The notes beneath the pieces were generated by a model that saw only the letters and a list, made by a program, of their open reading frames with translations, was not told the origin of the DNA and searched no databases. 64,000 nucleotides of DNA. Origin: JAICMB01 sp035295125 (lineage in GTDB: Bacteria; Acidobacteriota; Terriglobia; Bryobacterales; Bryobacteraceae). The stretch lies in NCBI GenBank assembly GCA_035295125.1, contig DATGJP010000074.1, forward strand, positions 1 to 64,000. The letters run 5' to 3'. The position numbers were made by a program, and so were the translations under genes. Of the stretch, positions 8,853 through 16,553 are shown piece after piece. Every line of letters starts with the position of its first letter. Positions within the stretch are counted from its first letter, which is position 1.

Positions 8853-10343
8853 ATGAACCGATTCCTTCCTCTCGCCTTTCTCTTCGCCGTACTGCCCCTC
8901 GCTGCCCAACAGCAGCAGGCACAACTGGATGCCAATCCGGCGGTCTTCTCGGTGCTGGCCGCAATCAATGCGGCTGGGTTTGATTCCGAGATCGACTCTA
9001 CGGCAAACAGCCCGATGCGCAAGTTTGCCCGCGATTGGATCGCGGCGAAGAAGCCGGAGAGCCTGGAAGATCTCAAGACGTTCTACGCCGAGCACAAGCT
9101 GGCGAACCCCGTTGCCGACTTCGGCCAGTACGTTTCATTTGCGTTGTGCCTGGACGGCCCGCCGAATTTCGGGTTTCGGATTCCCGCTGCCGAGATGCCT
9201 CCGGATGTCGCGCCCTTGCAGGGCTTCGAACTGATTCTGGCGAAATTTGCGAAGGAGGCAGATCTCCAGGGCTTGTGGAAGGAAGCGCAGCCGGAATTCG
9301 AGAGGATAATCGACGCCTACCACGGCCCCGTGTCGAACGCTCTTTTGCAGGTGAACGGGTATCTTCGGAACGCGACCAGCGGGTATCTTGGACGGCGATT
9401 CCAGGTTTATGTCGACGTGCTGGGTCCGCCAAATCAGGTGCAGTCACGCAGCTATAAGGACGACTACTATATCGTCATCACGCCGTCGCGGGAGTTGCGG
9501 ACCACCGAGATCCGGCACGGATACCTGCACTATCTTCTGGATCCGCTGGCGCTCAAGTATGCCGAGAATCTCAAACGGGTGAAAGGTGTTGGCGAGTATG
9601 CCCAGGCGGCCCCGGCTCTTGAGCAGTCGTACAAGGACGACTACACTTTGTTGGCCACCGAATGCCTCATAAAGGCGGTGGAAAGCCGGTTGGCGCCCTC
9701 GTCCGAACGCGGGGCACTGGTGGATCAGGATCTGAAGGAAGGCTTCACGATGACGCCCGCCTTCGCGGAAGGTCTGCCGGCTTACGAGAAGCAGCAGATC
9801 GGCATGCGGCTGTATTTTCCCGACATGGTGGAAGCCATCGACCTTTCAAGAGAAGAAAAACGGCTGGATAAGGTGCAGTTCGCCGCGGCGCGCACGGTGA
9901 AAACAGTGAAGTCCGACCCGCTCCCGGAACCTCCGCCGCTTACGGGTGCGGAGAAGATGATTGCGGATGCGCAGGGACTCTCGGCCCGCCGCGATTCGGC
10001 GCCCGAGGATCTCGACAAGGCCCGCGACTTATTCCTGAAGTCACTCGAGAAGACCACCAACTCCACACTGCACGCCAAGGCGTATTATGGTTTGGCACGC
10101 ATTGCTGCTTTACAAAGAAATCCGGAGATGGCCGAGCGTCTCTTTGAAAAAACTTTGGAGCTGACTCCCGATCCGGAGACGAAGTGCTGGAGTTATGTAT
10201 ACCTGGCGCGCCTCGCGGAAGCTTCCAGCGACCGTGACAACGTCGAGAAGAATTATCGTGCGGCGCTGGCGGTAGCGGATGCTCCGGCTGCCGCTAAAAC
10301 CGCCGCGGAAAGCGGATTACAAAGGTTCCTCAAACAGAAGTAA
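8853..10343 (+). CDS. secreted protein with C-terminal TPR repeats
   Basis: The protein has 496 residues with a clear signal peptide (MNRFLPLAFLFAVLPLAAQQ). The central region, residues about 30-340, has no family I recognise. It contains a conserved-looking segment (SYKDDYYIVITPSRELRT, then IRHGYLHYLLDP) whose spaced histidines hint at a degenerate zincin helix, but no HExxH is present. Residues about 365-495 form two to three TPR-like units (AKAYYGLARIAALQRNPEMA, RLFEKTLELTPDPETKCWSY). No Shine-Dalgarno is visible because a terminator hairpin occupies the leader. The gene is followed closely by a second TPR gene, so they may share a process. Confidence 0.7.
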   Translation: MNRFLPLAFLFAVLPLAAQQQQAQLDANPAVFSVLAAINAAGFDSEIDSTANSPMRKFARDWIAAKKPESLEDLKTFYAEHKLANPVADFGQYVSFALCLDGPPNFGFRIPAAEMPPDVAPLQGFELILAKFAKEADLQGLWKEAQPEFERIIDAYHGPVSNALLQVNGYLRNATSGYLGRRFQVYVDVLGPPNQVQSRSYKDDYYIVITPSRELRTTEIRHGYLHYLLDPLALKYAENLKRVKGVGEYAQAAPALEQSYKDDYTLLATECLIKAVESRLAPSSERGALVDQDLKEGFTMTPAFAEGLPAYEKQQIGMRLYFPDMVEAIDLSREEKRLDKVQFAAARTVKTVKSDPLPEPPPLTGAEKMIADAQGLSARRDSAPEDLDKARDLFLKSLEKTTNSTLHAKAYYGLARIAALQRNPEMAERLFEKTLELTPDPETKCWSYVYLARLAEASSDRDNVEKNYRAALAVADAPAAAKTAAESGLQRFLKQK

Positions 10344-10385
10344 TTCCGGTCCCCGCCATGGGACGGTTTAGGATAGGAGTGAGTA

Positions 10386-11204
10386 ATGATAATGAAGAGA
10401 GCGAACTTCACACTCGCGCTGGTGCTTGGCGCGATGCTCATCATGCCCGCGATGTGGGCGCAGAAGCCTCCTCAGCCCAAGTCTCCCAAAGAGGTTGAGG
10501 CTTTACAGGCCATTCAGAAAGCCCAGGGCGCCGACGCGCAGCTCAAGGCCATTGACAACGTACTCGAGAACTTCGCCGATACCGAATATAAGGTCATGTT
10601 GCTCCAAATGGCGATGCAGATCTCGGAGCAGAAGGGCGATTACGCCGGCACTACTACCTATGCGGAGCGGACGCTCGAGGCCGACCCCAAAAACATATTT
10701 GCTCTCGCGACGCTAGCGATTGAAATCAGCGGGCACACCCGCGAATTCGACCTGGACAAAGAAGAGAAGCTCGCCAAGGCCGAGAAGTATGCGAAGGAAG
10801 CCATCACATACTCGAAGGACGCTCCCAAGGTGCGTCCCGATTTGCCGGATGAGCAGTGGAACAACGTGAAGAGGGACATCGTTTCTCAAGCGCACGATGC
10901 ACTGGGGCGCGCGGCTGTCCTGCGAACCAATTATCCCGTGGCTATAACGGAGTTCAAAACGGCGATCGACACGGGTGCGACGAAAGATTCCACGACGATG
11001 GTGCGGCTCGGCGATGCGTATATGAAGGCGGGCAACTTCGACGACGCGATTGCTTCGTTCGATAACGCGGCTTCGATGCCGGATGCTCCCGCGGCAGTGA
11101 AACAGATCGCCACATCGAAGAAAGCTGAGGCAGTCAAGGCGAAGGCCGCCGGAGCCAAGCCGTCGGCGCCTCCGCAAAACGGGCAAGTCGAGATCAAGAA
11201 GTAA
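10386..11204 (+). CDS. secreted TPR protein
   Basis: The protein has 272 residues. The N-terminus MIMKRANFTLALVLGAMLIM ending PAMWAQ is a signal peptide. Helical pairs follow: VMLLQMAMQISEQKGDYAGT, TYAERTLEADPKNIFALATL, and VRLGDAYMKAGNFDDAIASF near the end. This pattern fits three to four tetratricopeptide repeats. The C-terminal 40 residues are Ala/Lys/Pro-rich. The ATG at 10386 is preceded by AGGATAGGAG at good spacing; a second ATG at 10392 is possible. The gene lies 42 bases after another exported TPR gene and 12 bases before rnc. It probably acts as a periplasmic scaffold; the partner is unknown. Confidence 0.75.
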   Translation: MIMKRANFTLALVLGAMLIMPAMWAQKPPQPKSPKEVEALQAIQKAQGADAQLKAIDNVLENFADTEYKVMLLQMAMQISEQKGDYAGTTTYAERTLEADPKNIFALATLAIEISGHTREFDLDKEEKLAKAEKYAKEAITYSKDAPKVRPDLPDEQWNNVKRDIVSQAHDALGRAAVLRTNYPVAITEFKTAIDTGATKDSTTMVRLGDAYMKAGNFDDAIASFDNAASMPDAPAAVKQIATSKKAEAVKAKAAGAKPSAPPQNGQVEIKK

Positions 11205-11216
11205 CGGATCAGAGGC

Positions 11217-11924
11217 GTGCCGGCCGACCTGGAGAGCCTGGAAGCGGTCCTGGATTACCATTTCGGCAATCGCTCTCTTCTCGAGCGTGCGCTCACCCAT
11301 AAATCGCGGGTTTACGAGAAGAACCTCAAGAGCGTGCTCAACGATAACGAGCAACTCGAGTTTCTAGGCGATTCGATCCTCGGATTCATCGTGAGCGAGT
11401 TGCTTATTTCGCGATATCCGCAATATCCGGAGGGGCGGCTTTCGAAGGTGAAAGCGCACCTGGTCAGCGCATCGCATCTGCACCAGGTTGCTCAGGAAAT
11501 CGATTTGGGCGATCATCTGCTGCTCGGCCGTGGTGAGGAGATGAGCGGCGGTCGAAGCAAGCCTGCGCTGCTGGCCAATGCGATTGAAGCGCTGATTGCG
11601 GCTGTCTACCTGGATGGGGGGATTGAGGCAGCGAGCCGGTTCGTAGCCGAGAAGATTGTCGCCGATTTTGAAGCTCCGGAAGAGGGCTCCGACAAGATGC
11701 TCGATTACAAGAGCGCTCTTCAGGAGATGGCCCAGGCGCTGAAACTGCCGCAGCCGAGGTATTCGATTGTCGAGGAGCGCGGGCCGGAGCACGCTAAGAC
11801 TTTTTTAGTCGAGGTGCGGGTCGGCCGGGAATGGGCGAGCCGGGCCGAGGGGCTTTCGAAGAAGAGCGCTGGGCAGAGGGCCGCGCAACTGGTACTCCAG
11901 CAGCTCGCGGAGTCGGGGCGGTAA
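11217..11924 (+). CDS. rnc: ribonuclease III
   Basis: This double-stranded-RNA endonuclease matures rRNA and some mRNAs. The protein has 235 residues, the usual length. The catalytic signature NEQLEFLGDSILG (about residues 44-56) matches the RNase III box, with the acidic Glu and Asp in place. LLANAIEALIAAVYLDGG supplies the second acidic pair. The dsRNA-binding domain occupies about residues 160-232 (DYKSALQEMAQALKLPQPRY, KKSAGQRAAQLVLQQL). The start is the GTG at 11217, preceded by GGATCAGAGGC. No era gene follows, unlike in many bacteria; a convergent YciI-like gene does. Confidence 0.96.
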   Translation: MPADLESLEAVLDYHFGNRSLLERALTHKSRVYEKNLKSVLNDNEQLEFLGDSILGFIVSELLISRYPQYPEGRLSKVKAHLVSASHLHQVAQEIDLGDHLLLGRGEEMSGGRSKPALLANAIEALIAAVYLDGGIEAASRFVAEKIVADFEAPEEGSDKMLDYKSALQEMAQALKLPQPRYSIVEERGPEHAKTFLVEVRVGREWASRAEGLSKKSAGQRAAQLVLQQLAESGR

Positions 11925-12117
11925 CCGTATTACAGTGCCGCCGATTTTCGATGTTTGATGAAGCTGTAATGCAGGCGGTTAGCCGGCGGCGGTTTGTTAA
12001 CCCGCTTTGCGCCGCTGGCAACCGGCGGCAGGGCACCCGCGGGGATGAAAATGGCTACCTGGTGGTGCAGGACCCTGGCGGATTCGCAAGAGAGACGGAA
12101 CGTTCCCAGAGCCGCCA

Positions 12118-12522
12118 TCACTTCGCCGCGCTGAACGGGCTCTTGCCGCTCGCGGCGTCGAAGGCCAACTGAAACGGCCGGATCGACTCCACCGCCAGGA
12201 TCCCATCCATCACCCCGGGATCGTGTTCGGCGATCGCCCGCACTTCCGCCTCGTCTCTTCCGTTGTACAGGACGAGTCCGCCTGAATCGTCCAGAAACGG
12301 TCCAGCCAACTGCAGCGCGCCCTTCGTCATCTGCTCCTGCAAGTACCGTCCGTGATTCCCCAGCGCCTGCTCTGCGGCGCGCTTGCCCGCGACCCATTTC
12401 GGCCCGCGCTTCAGTAGCACCACGTACTGCTTCGAGGGAGGCTGGCTCTGCGCCGACAACCACCCCGCCACCGCCAAAGCAGCAACAATAGCTCCGACAC
12501 GCACAACCCGGGAAGACAACAT
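12118..12522 (-). CDS. YciI-like (YCII-related) domain protein, exported
   Basis: The protein has 134 residues. An N-terminal hydrophobic segment (VVRVGAIVAALAVAGWLSAQ) looks like a cleavable signal. The domain from about residue 32 begins YVVLLKRGPKWVAGK and continues HGRYLQEQMTKGALQLAGPF, then GGLVLYNGRDEAEVRAIAEH and DPGVMDGILAVESIRPF. It retains the His-Asp pattern of the ferredoxin-like YCII family. These proteins are possible hydrolases or dehydrochlorinase-like, but most are uncharacterised. Export is unusual for this family. It is convergent with rnc across a 193-base gap that holds no further gene I can see. Confidence 0.75.
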   Translation of the reverse strand: MLSSRVVRVGAIVAALAVAGWLSAQSQPPSKQYVVLLKRGPKWVAGKRAAEQALGNHGRYLQEQMTKGALQLAGPFLDDSGGLVLYNGRDEAEVRAIAEHDPGVMDGILAVESIRPFQLAFDAASGKSPFSAAK

Positions 12523-12745
12523 CCCTTCACTTTAACTGTTTCGGCGGCAGTTCTGAGCGATGTTGCCCGAGGTGAATGTCGCATGTAAGGCAGCACGCAA
12601 GAGAGTGGCTTTGATTGGCGTGGCTGATCATTATTGGAAACGCGGGCATACAAGCAGCCATTTTCGCCGCTGCTGCTGCAACTTGAGAATCGGTTCGGAA
12701 CCTTCGATGAACTCTACCGAAAGGACGCAATGCAATATCCTTCTA

Positions 12746-13531
12746 CTATTCGTGGATTCTCGCGGGCTCTCCCTTTGCCCCCGCCTCGTTCAGAATCACG
12801 ATGTCCACCCGGCGATTTCGCGAGCGCCCCTCCTCCGTATCGTTATCCGCGACCGGCGCTGTTTCCGCATAGCCCGCGATCGAGAGGCGATTCGCGGGAA
12901 TGTCGAATCGGTTTGTGAACAGCGCCAGCAAAGCAATGCTGCGCGCGGCGGAAAGGTCCCAATTGCTGCGGAAACGCGAATTGTGAATGGGAACGGAATC
13001 GGTGTGTCCTTCGAGCCGGGCGGGATTCGGTATGCGCTTCAACGCGTTCGCTACCTTTTCCAGGCTGGGATACGACGTGCTTGCAATCACGTCCTCCCCG
13101 GAGGGAAACAGCGCCGCCTGTCGAAAGCTGATGGTCAGACCGCGAGGCCCCATGTTCAACTCCACCCGGCCGCTTCGGATCTCTTCCTCCAGCTCCTTGC
13201 TGAGGATCTCGAGGGAAGGAAAGAGCTCGGCGAAGGGAGCATTAGCGTGGGGCAGCGGCGGCTTCTCGGCGGGAGGGGTTTTCGGGACTCCGGCAGTCTG
13301 GGGCCGGTGACCGCCCGCCGAACCCAGCAGGGCCGCCACAACGACCGCGAATGGCTGGCCGGCCAGCGCTTTTCGGACTGAATCCTCCACCTGTTGCACT
13401 TTCGCGTGGTCCGCTTGCGACGAAGCGAACATAACTACAAAGAACGCAAAAAGAAGCGTGATGAAATCGGCGTAAGAGACGAGCCAGCGGTCCCGGCTTT
13501 CGCGTTCATCGTCATCCGGGGTGTGATGCAT
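12746..13531 (-). CDS. motB: flagellar motor stator protein MotB
   Basis: The protein has 261 residues. A short cytoplasmic N-terminus leads into one membrane helix, WLVSYADFITLLFAFFVVMF; Asp22 in SYADF is the proton-binding residue of the stator. After a Pro-rich plug/linker region (about residues 70-100), an OmpA-like peptidoglycan-binding domain occupies about residues 120-250, with LEGHTDSVPI and LSAARSIALL and the final RSRNRRVDIVI. It forms the stator with MotA, encoded six bases upstream on the same strand. Outside flagella such pairs can also drive gliding or Tol-like machines, but the adjacent flbD favours flagella. Confidence 0.93.
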   Translation of the reverse strand: MHHTPDDDERESRDRWLVSYADFITLLFAFFVVMFASSQADHAKVQQVEDSVRKALAGQPFAVVVAALLGSAGGHRPQTAGVPKTPPAEKPPLPHANAPFAELFPSLEILSKELEEEIRSGRVELNMGPRGLTISFRQAALFPSGEDVIASTSYPSLEKVANALKRIPNPARLEGHTDSVPIHNSRFRSNWDLSAARSIALLALFTNRFDIPANRLSIAGYAETAPVADNDTEEGRSRNRRVDIVILNEAGAKGEPARIHE

Positions 13532-13537
13532 TGTCTA

Positions 13538-14386
13538 TTACCGTGCCGCCGCGGGCTTGGCTGCGGGTAAAGGCTCCGGTTCCGCGTCCGGCTCTGGGAC
13601 CGCCGCATGTTCAAAAGCCGGCAGGAAGGCGTCCAGCTTGCTACGAATCATCTTTGGGTTCAGACCTTCCACGATCGCCGCGACGCCTTCCAGAACGAGC
13701 ACTTTCTGTTCGCTATCCTGGCGGATCTTGGACTTGATTTTGCCGGCGAAGGGCAGTAGAAAGATATTTGCTAGCCCCACTCCATAGACCGTCGCGACGA
13801 ACGCTACCGCGATGCCATGTCCCACTTCTTCAATATTGGCCAGGTTCTTCATCACCTGGATGAGCCCGATGACAGCGCCGATAATGCCAATTGTGGGCGA
13901 ATACCCGCCCGCGCTTTCGAAGACCCTGGCCTCCGCCATCGCGCGTTTTTCCTCAATCTGGATCTGCAGATCCATCATGCTTCGGAGTTCCTGCAGGTCA
14001 GCGCCATCCACCGCGAGGTTGAGCGCCTTGCGCATGAAGGGGTCGGCGATCTTAGCGGCATCTTTTTCGAGCGAAACAAGCCCTTGTTTTCGGGCTTTCG
14101 TGGCGTATTCGATGATCTCGTCAATCAGCATCTCTTTCGGAGGATTGGCGTTGAACATCGCGTGACGCAACCGCAGACCCGCCGCACGGACCAAAGAAAA
14201 GGGTGTGCTCACCAGGGTGGCGCCGAGCGTGCCTCCGAGGACGATAAACGCGGCGGTCACCTGGGCGACGTCGCGCAGTCGTCCACCCTCCAACAACAGG
14301 CCGCCAAGGATCCCGCCACAAGCCAGCAGGATTCCCGTGACCGTTGAGACGTCGGGCCTCGGAACTAAGTGCTGCCGCGCCCGCAT
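13538..14386 (-). CDS. motA: flagellar motor stator protein MotA
   Basis: The protein has 282 residues with four membrane helices: two near the N-terminus (GILLACGGILGGLLLEGG and VTAAFIVLGGTLGATLVSTP) and two near residues 160-220. The proline-containing helix start SPTIGIIGAVIGLIQVMKN and AFVATVYGVGLANIFLLPFA are the conserved MotA helices that surround the MotB proton channel. The cytoplasmic loop between helices 2 and 3 contacts the rotor FliG. The C-terminal 30 residues are Pro/Glu/Ala-rich and unusual. The ATG at 14386 overlaps the 3' end of flbD by 22 bases, so the three genes flbD-motA-motB are translationally linked. Confidence 0.93.
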   Translation of the reverse strand: MRARQHLVPRPDVSTVTGILLACGGILGGLLLEGGRLRDVAQVTAAFIVLGGTLGATLVSTPFSLVRAAGLRLRHAMFNANPPKEMLIDEIIEYATKARKQGLVSLEKDAAKIADPFMRKALNLAVDGADLQELRSMMDLQIQIEEKRAMAEARVFESAGGYSPTIGIIGAVIGLIQVMKNLANIEEVGHGIAVAFVATVYGVGLANIFLLPFAGKIKSKIRQDSEQKVLVLEGVAAIVEGLNPKMIRSKLDAFLPAFEHAAVPEPDAEPEPLPAAKPAAAR

Positions 14387-14595
14387 AGCTCAGAGGCAAC
14401 CGCTTTGGTTGCGGACGGCGCAATCGAACGGCGGAACTCCACAATGCGCGAGATGACCTCCTCGGAAGATTCCAACACCAGGAACTTCTGGCCGTTGGTC
14501 AGGCTGATTACGGTGTCGGGGGTGACTTCGATGTGCTCGATCAGATCGGAATTGAGCACCAGCGGTACATGATTGATACGAGTGAGCCGGATCAT
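14365..14595 (-). CDS. flbD: FlbD family flagellar protein
   Basis: The protein has 76 residues and starts MIRLTRINHVPLVLNSDLIE, then HIEVTPDTVISLTNGQKFLV. This is the conserved ~60-residue FlbD/YlzI core found next to motA in Firmicutes, spirochaetes and Acidobacteria. Here it is followed by a short variable tail. It is a small cytoplasmic protein of unclear role, consistently linked with flagellar motor operons; it is not the Caulobacter response regulator of the same name. The stop lies inside motA. Confidence 0.88.
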   Translation of the reverse strand: MIRLTRINHVPLVLNSDLIEHIEVTPDTVISLTNGQKFLVLESSEEVISRIVEFRRSIAPSATKAVASELCGRGST

Positions 14596-14602
14596 GCGCT
14601 AC

Positions 14603-14630
14603 CTACACGTCTATCGGCGAACACGTGTAG
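14603..14630. promoter_or_regulatory. 8-bp inverted repeat upstream of flbD
   Basis: CTACACGT at 14603-14610 pairs with ACGTGTAG at 14623-14630 across a 12-base centre. It sits eight bases upstream of the flbD start, in the 96-base gap after merR. It may be an operator or the end of the merR transcript; there is no T-run. The assignment is tentative. Confidence 0.3.
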
Positions 14631-14691
14631 CGCTGAACGGAATAAGGTAAGAAACAGCCGGGTGGTATTCCTCGGGGTAAATGCCCTTCGG

Positions 14692-15129
14692 CTACTTCAG
14701 CAGTTCGAGTATGGCGCGTAGTTCTTTGCGAATGCCATCGAAGGGGGGCGCTTCCTCGCCGAACAGATTCGGTTGTGTCCGCGCGCGTTTAGAGGTCTTA
14801 CTGACCGCTAGCTTGGGCGAATCCGCCACCTTGCCCCTCGAATCGAGAAATTTGCGCGCGCCTTCAATCGTGAAGCGCTTCTCGTAAAGCAGGCGCTTGA
14901 TCTCGAGCACGAGTTCAACGTCCTTGCGGCGATAGAGGCGATGGCCCGTGCCGGACTTGCGCGGGCCTAGACCGGGAAACTCCGTCTCCCAAAAGCGCAA
15001 GACATAGGGCTTGATCCCTGCCAAGCGCGCCACCTCGCCAATGCGGAAGTAGAGCTTGTCCGGGATCTCCTGCGATTCGACTTCCTGAAACGCCGGGTCC
15101 AGCATTACAGGCGTCATTTTAGCAAGCAT
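14692..15129 (-). CDS. MerR family transcriptional regulator
   Basis: The protein has 145 residues. The MerR winged helix lies at about residues 26-95: LYFRIGEVARLAGIKPYVLR, FWETEFPGLGPRKSGTGHRL and YRRKDVELVLEIKRLLYEKR. These match the subgroup that lacks a metal-binding C-terminus. The tail (residues 100-145) is basic and then ends with a short amphipathic helix, IRKELRAILELLK. Such short MerR proteins near flagellar or heat-shock genes are common in Acidobacteria and deltaproteobacteria. It is upstream of and co-directional with flbD-motA-motB and might be cotranscribed. The start is uncertain among in-frame ATGs at 15129, 15117 and 15105. Confidence 0.85.
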   Translation of the reverse strand: MLAKMTPVMLDPAFQEVESQEIPDKLYFRIGEVARLAGIKPYVLRFWETEFPGLGPRKSGTGHRLYRRKDVELVLEIKRLLYEKRFTIEGARKFLDSRGKVADSPKLAVSKTSKRARTQPNLFGEEAPPFDGIRKELRAILELLK

Positions 15130-15315
15130 CGGAGTGTGGCGGCGTCGAATGGCGGCTTATATTTTGTGCTGGGCTGGATCGTAGACGGGATCGGTCTTGT
15201 CATTCCTGTGAGCGAAGGCCTACCGGAATAATTGGTCGGCGCGGTCTTCCCGAAGCATATATACGGCCGCGGATGAATGCCGATAAAACTGTGGAAGATG
15301 GCATAGTGGTACGTG

Positions 15316-16551
15316 ATGTCCGAGCGCCTGATCGACAGCCTCGTCACCACCCCCGCGCTCGCCGAACTGTTCTCCGACGACTCCATGCTCCAGGCCATGC
15401 TGGAGTTCGAAGCCGCCCTGGCGCGCGTCGAAGCCCGCCTGGGCCTGATTCCGGCAGCCGAGACACTCTTAAGGCCGGAGATTGAGCCTGAGGAAGTCCG
15501 GCGCGCTGGTACGCCCGCAGTTCCCTTCGTAAAGGCGATCACCGCCACGGCGAGTTACGCTCACTGGGGAGCCACGAGTCAGGACGTCACCGATACGGCC
15601 CTGGTCCTGCTGTTGAAGCAAGCGCGCGTGTTGCTGGCCGCCGACTGCACGCGTCTGTGCGATGCTTTGGTTCGACTGTCCGACGAGCACGCAGGCAGCG
15701 TAATGCTGGCCCGTACGCTTCTCCAGGCCGCGTCCCCAGTGACGTTTGGGCTCAAGGCGGCAGGATGGCTGGCCGCGATTCGACGCTCCTGGCAGCGCCT
15801 CAACGACGCTTTTGCCGAGGCTTTCGTGCTGCAGTTCGGAGGCGCCAGCGGAACTGTGGCCGCCCTGGGCGACCACGGGCTGACGGTCGGAAGTTTCCTG
15901 GCTGGGGAATTGGATCTTGCGTACCCCGACGGACCCTGGCACGCGCATCGCGACCGCCTCGCAAACGTGGTCTGTTCTTGTGGCGTTCTGACCGGCACAC
16001 TGGGGAAGATGGCGCGCGACATCGCCCTGCTCATGCAAAACGAAGTGGGCGAAGCCGTCGAACCCGTCGAGCCGGGCCGCGGTGGCTCATCCACCATGCC
16101 CCACAAACAGAACCCGGTCGGCTGCGCCCGCGCCCTGGCCGCTGCCTATCGGGTGCCGGGCCTGGTATCGACATTCCTCAGCGCGATGATGCAGGAGCAC
16201 GAGCGCGGGATCGGCAACTGGCATATCGAGTGGCCCACCATTTCTGAGGTGGTCCAGGCCACCGGTTCAGCACTCGCCGCCATGGCTGAGGTTGCCGAGG
16301 GGCTTATCGTTGATCCGGATCGGATGAAGGCCAATATCGAAGCGACGAACGGGCGTATCTACGCCGAGCGCGCGATGTTTCTGCTGGCGGCGAAGATGGG
16401 CCGCGCGGCTGCTCACAAACTCGTAGAGGAGGCGGCGCGCCAAAGCCGGGCGGAGAATCGGCCACTACAGGAGTTCCTCCCTGAATTAGATTCCACCGAA
16501 TCCTACCTGGGCGTAGCCGAGGAATTCCGGCAGCGCCTCCGAGGAGAATAG
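15316..16551 (+). CDS. pcaB: 3-carboxy-cis,cis-muconate cycloisomerase
   Basis: The protein has 411 residues in the fumarase/aspartase superfamily. The family signature GGSSTMPHKQNPVGC begins near residue 255, and YAHWGATSQDVTDTALVL is the second conserved block with the catalytic-region His. Resemblance to adenylosuccinate lyase is expected, but the next gene is a PcaD-PcaC fusion, which makes the protocatechuate branch of the beta-ketoadipate pathway much more likely: 3-carboxymuconate to 4-carboxymuconolactone. The start is ATG 15316, or GTG 15313. The gene is divergent from merR. The protocatechuate dioxygenase genes (pcaGH) are not in the window. Confidence 0.87.
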   Translation: MSERLIDSLVTTPALAELFSDDSMLQAMLEFEAALARVEARLGLIPAAETLLRPEIEPEEVRRAGTPAVPFVKAITATASYAHWGATSQDVTDTALVLLLKQARVLLAADCTRLCDALVRLSDEHAGSVMLARTLLQAASPVTFGLKAAGWLAAIRRSWQRLNDAFAEAFVLQFGGASGTVAALGDHGLTVGSFLAGELDLAYPDGPWHAHRDRLANVVCSCGVLTGTLGKMARDIALLMQNEVGEAVEPVEPGRGGSSTMPHKQNPVGCARALAAAYRVPGLVSTFLSAMMQEHERGIGNWHIEWPTISEVVQATGSALAAMAEVAEGLIVDPDRMKANIEATNGRIYAERAMFLLAAKMGRAAAHKLVEEAARQSRAENRPLQEFLPELDSTESYLGVAEEFRQRLRGE

Positions 16552-16553
16552 CC

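Noticed and set aside
8853..10343. Secreted TPR protein considered as a zinc metallopeptidase
   Set aside because: The HGYLHYLL segment has spaced histidines but no glutamate in the HExxH position, so protease activity is not supported.
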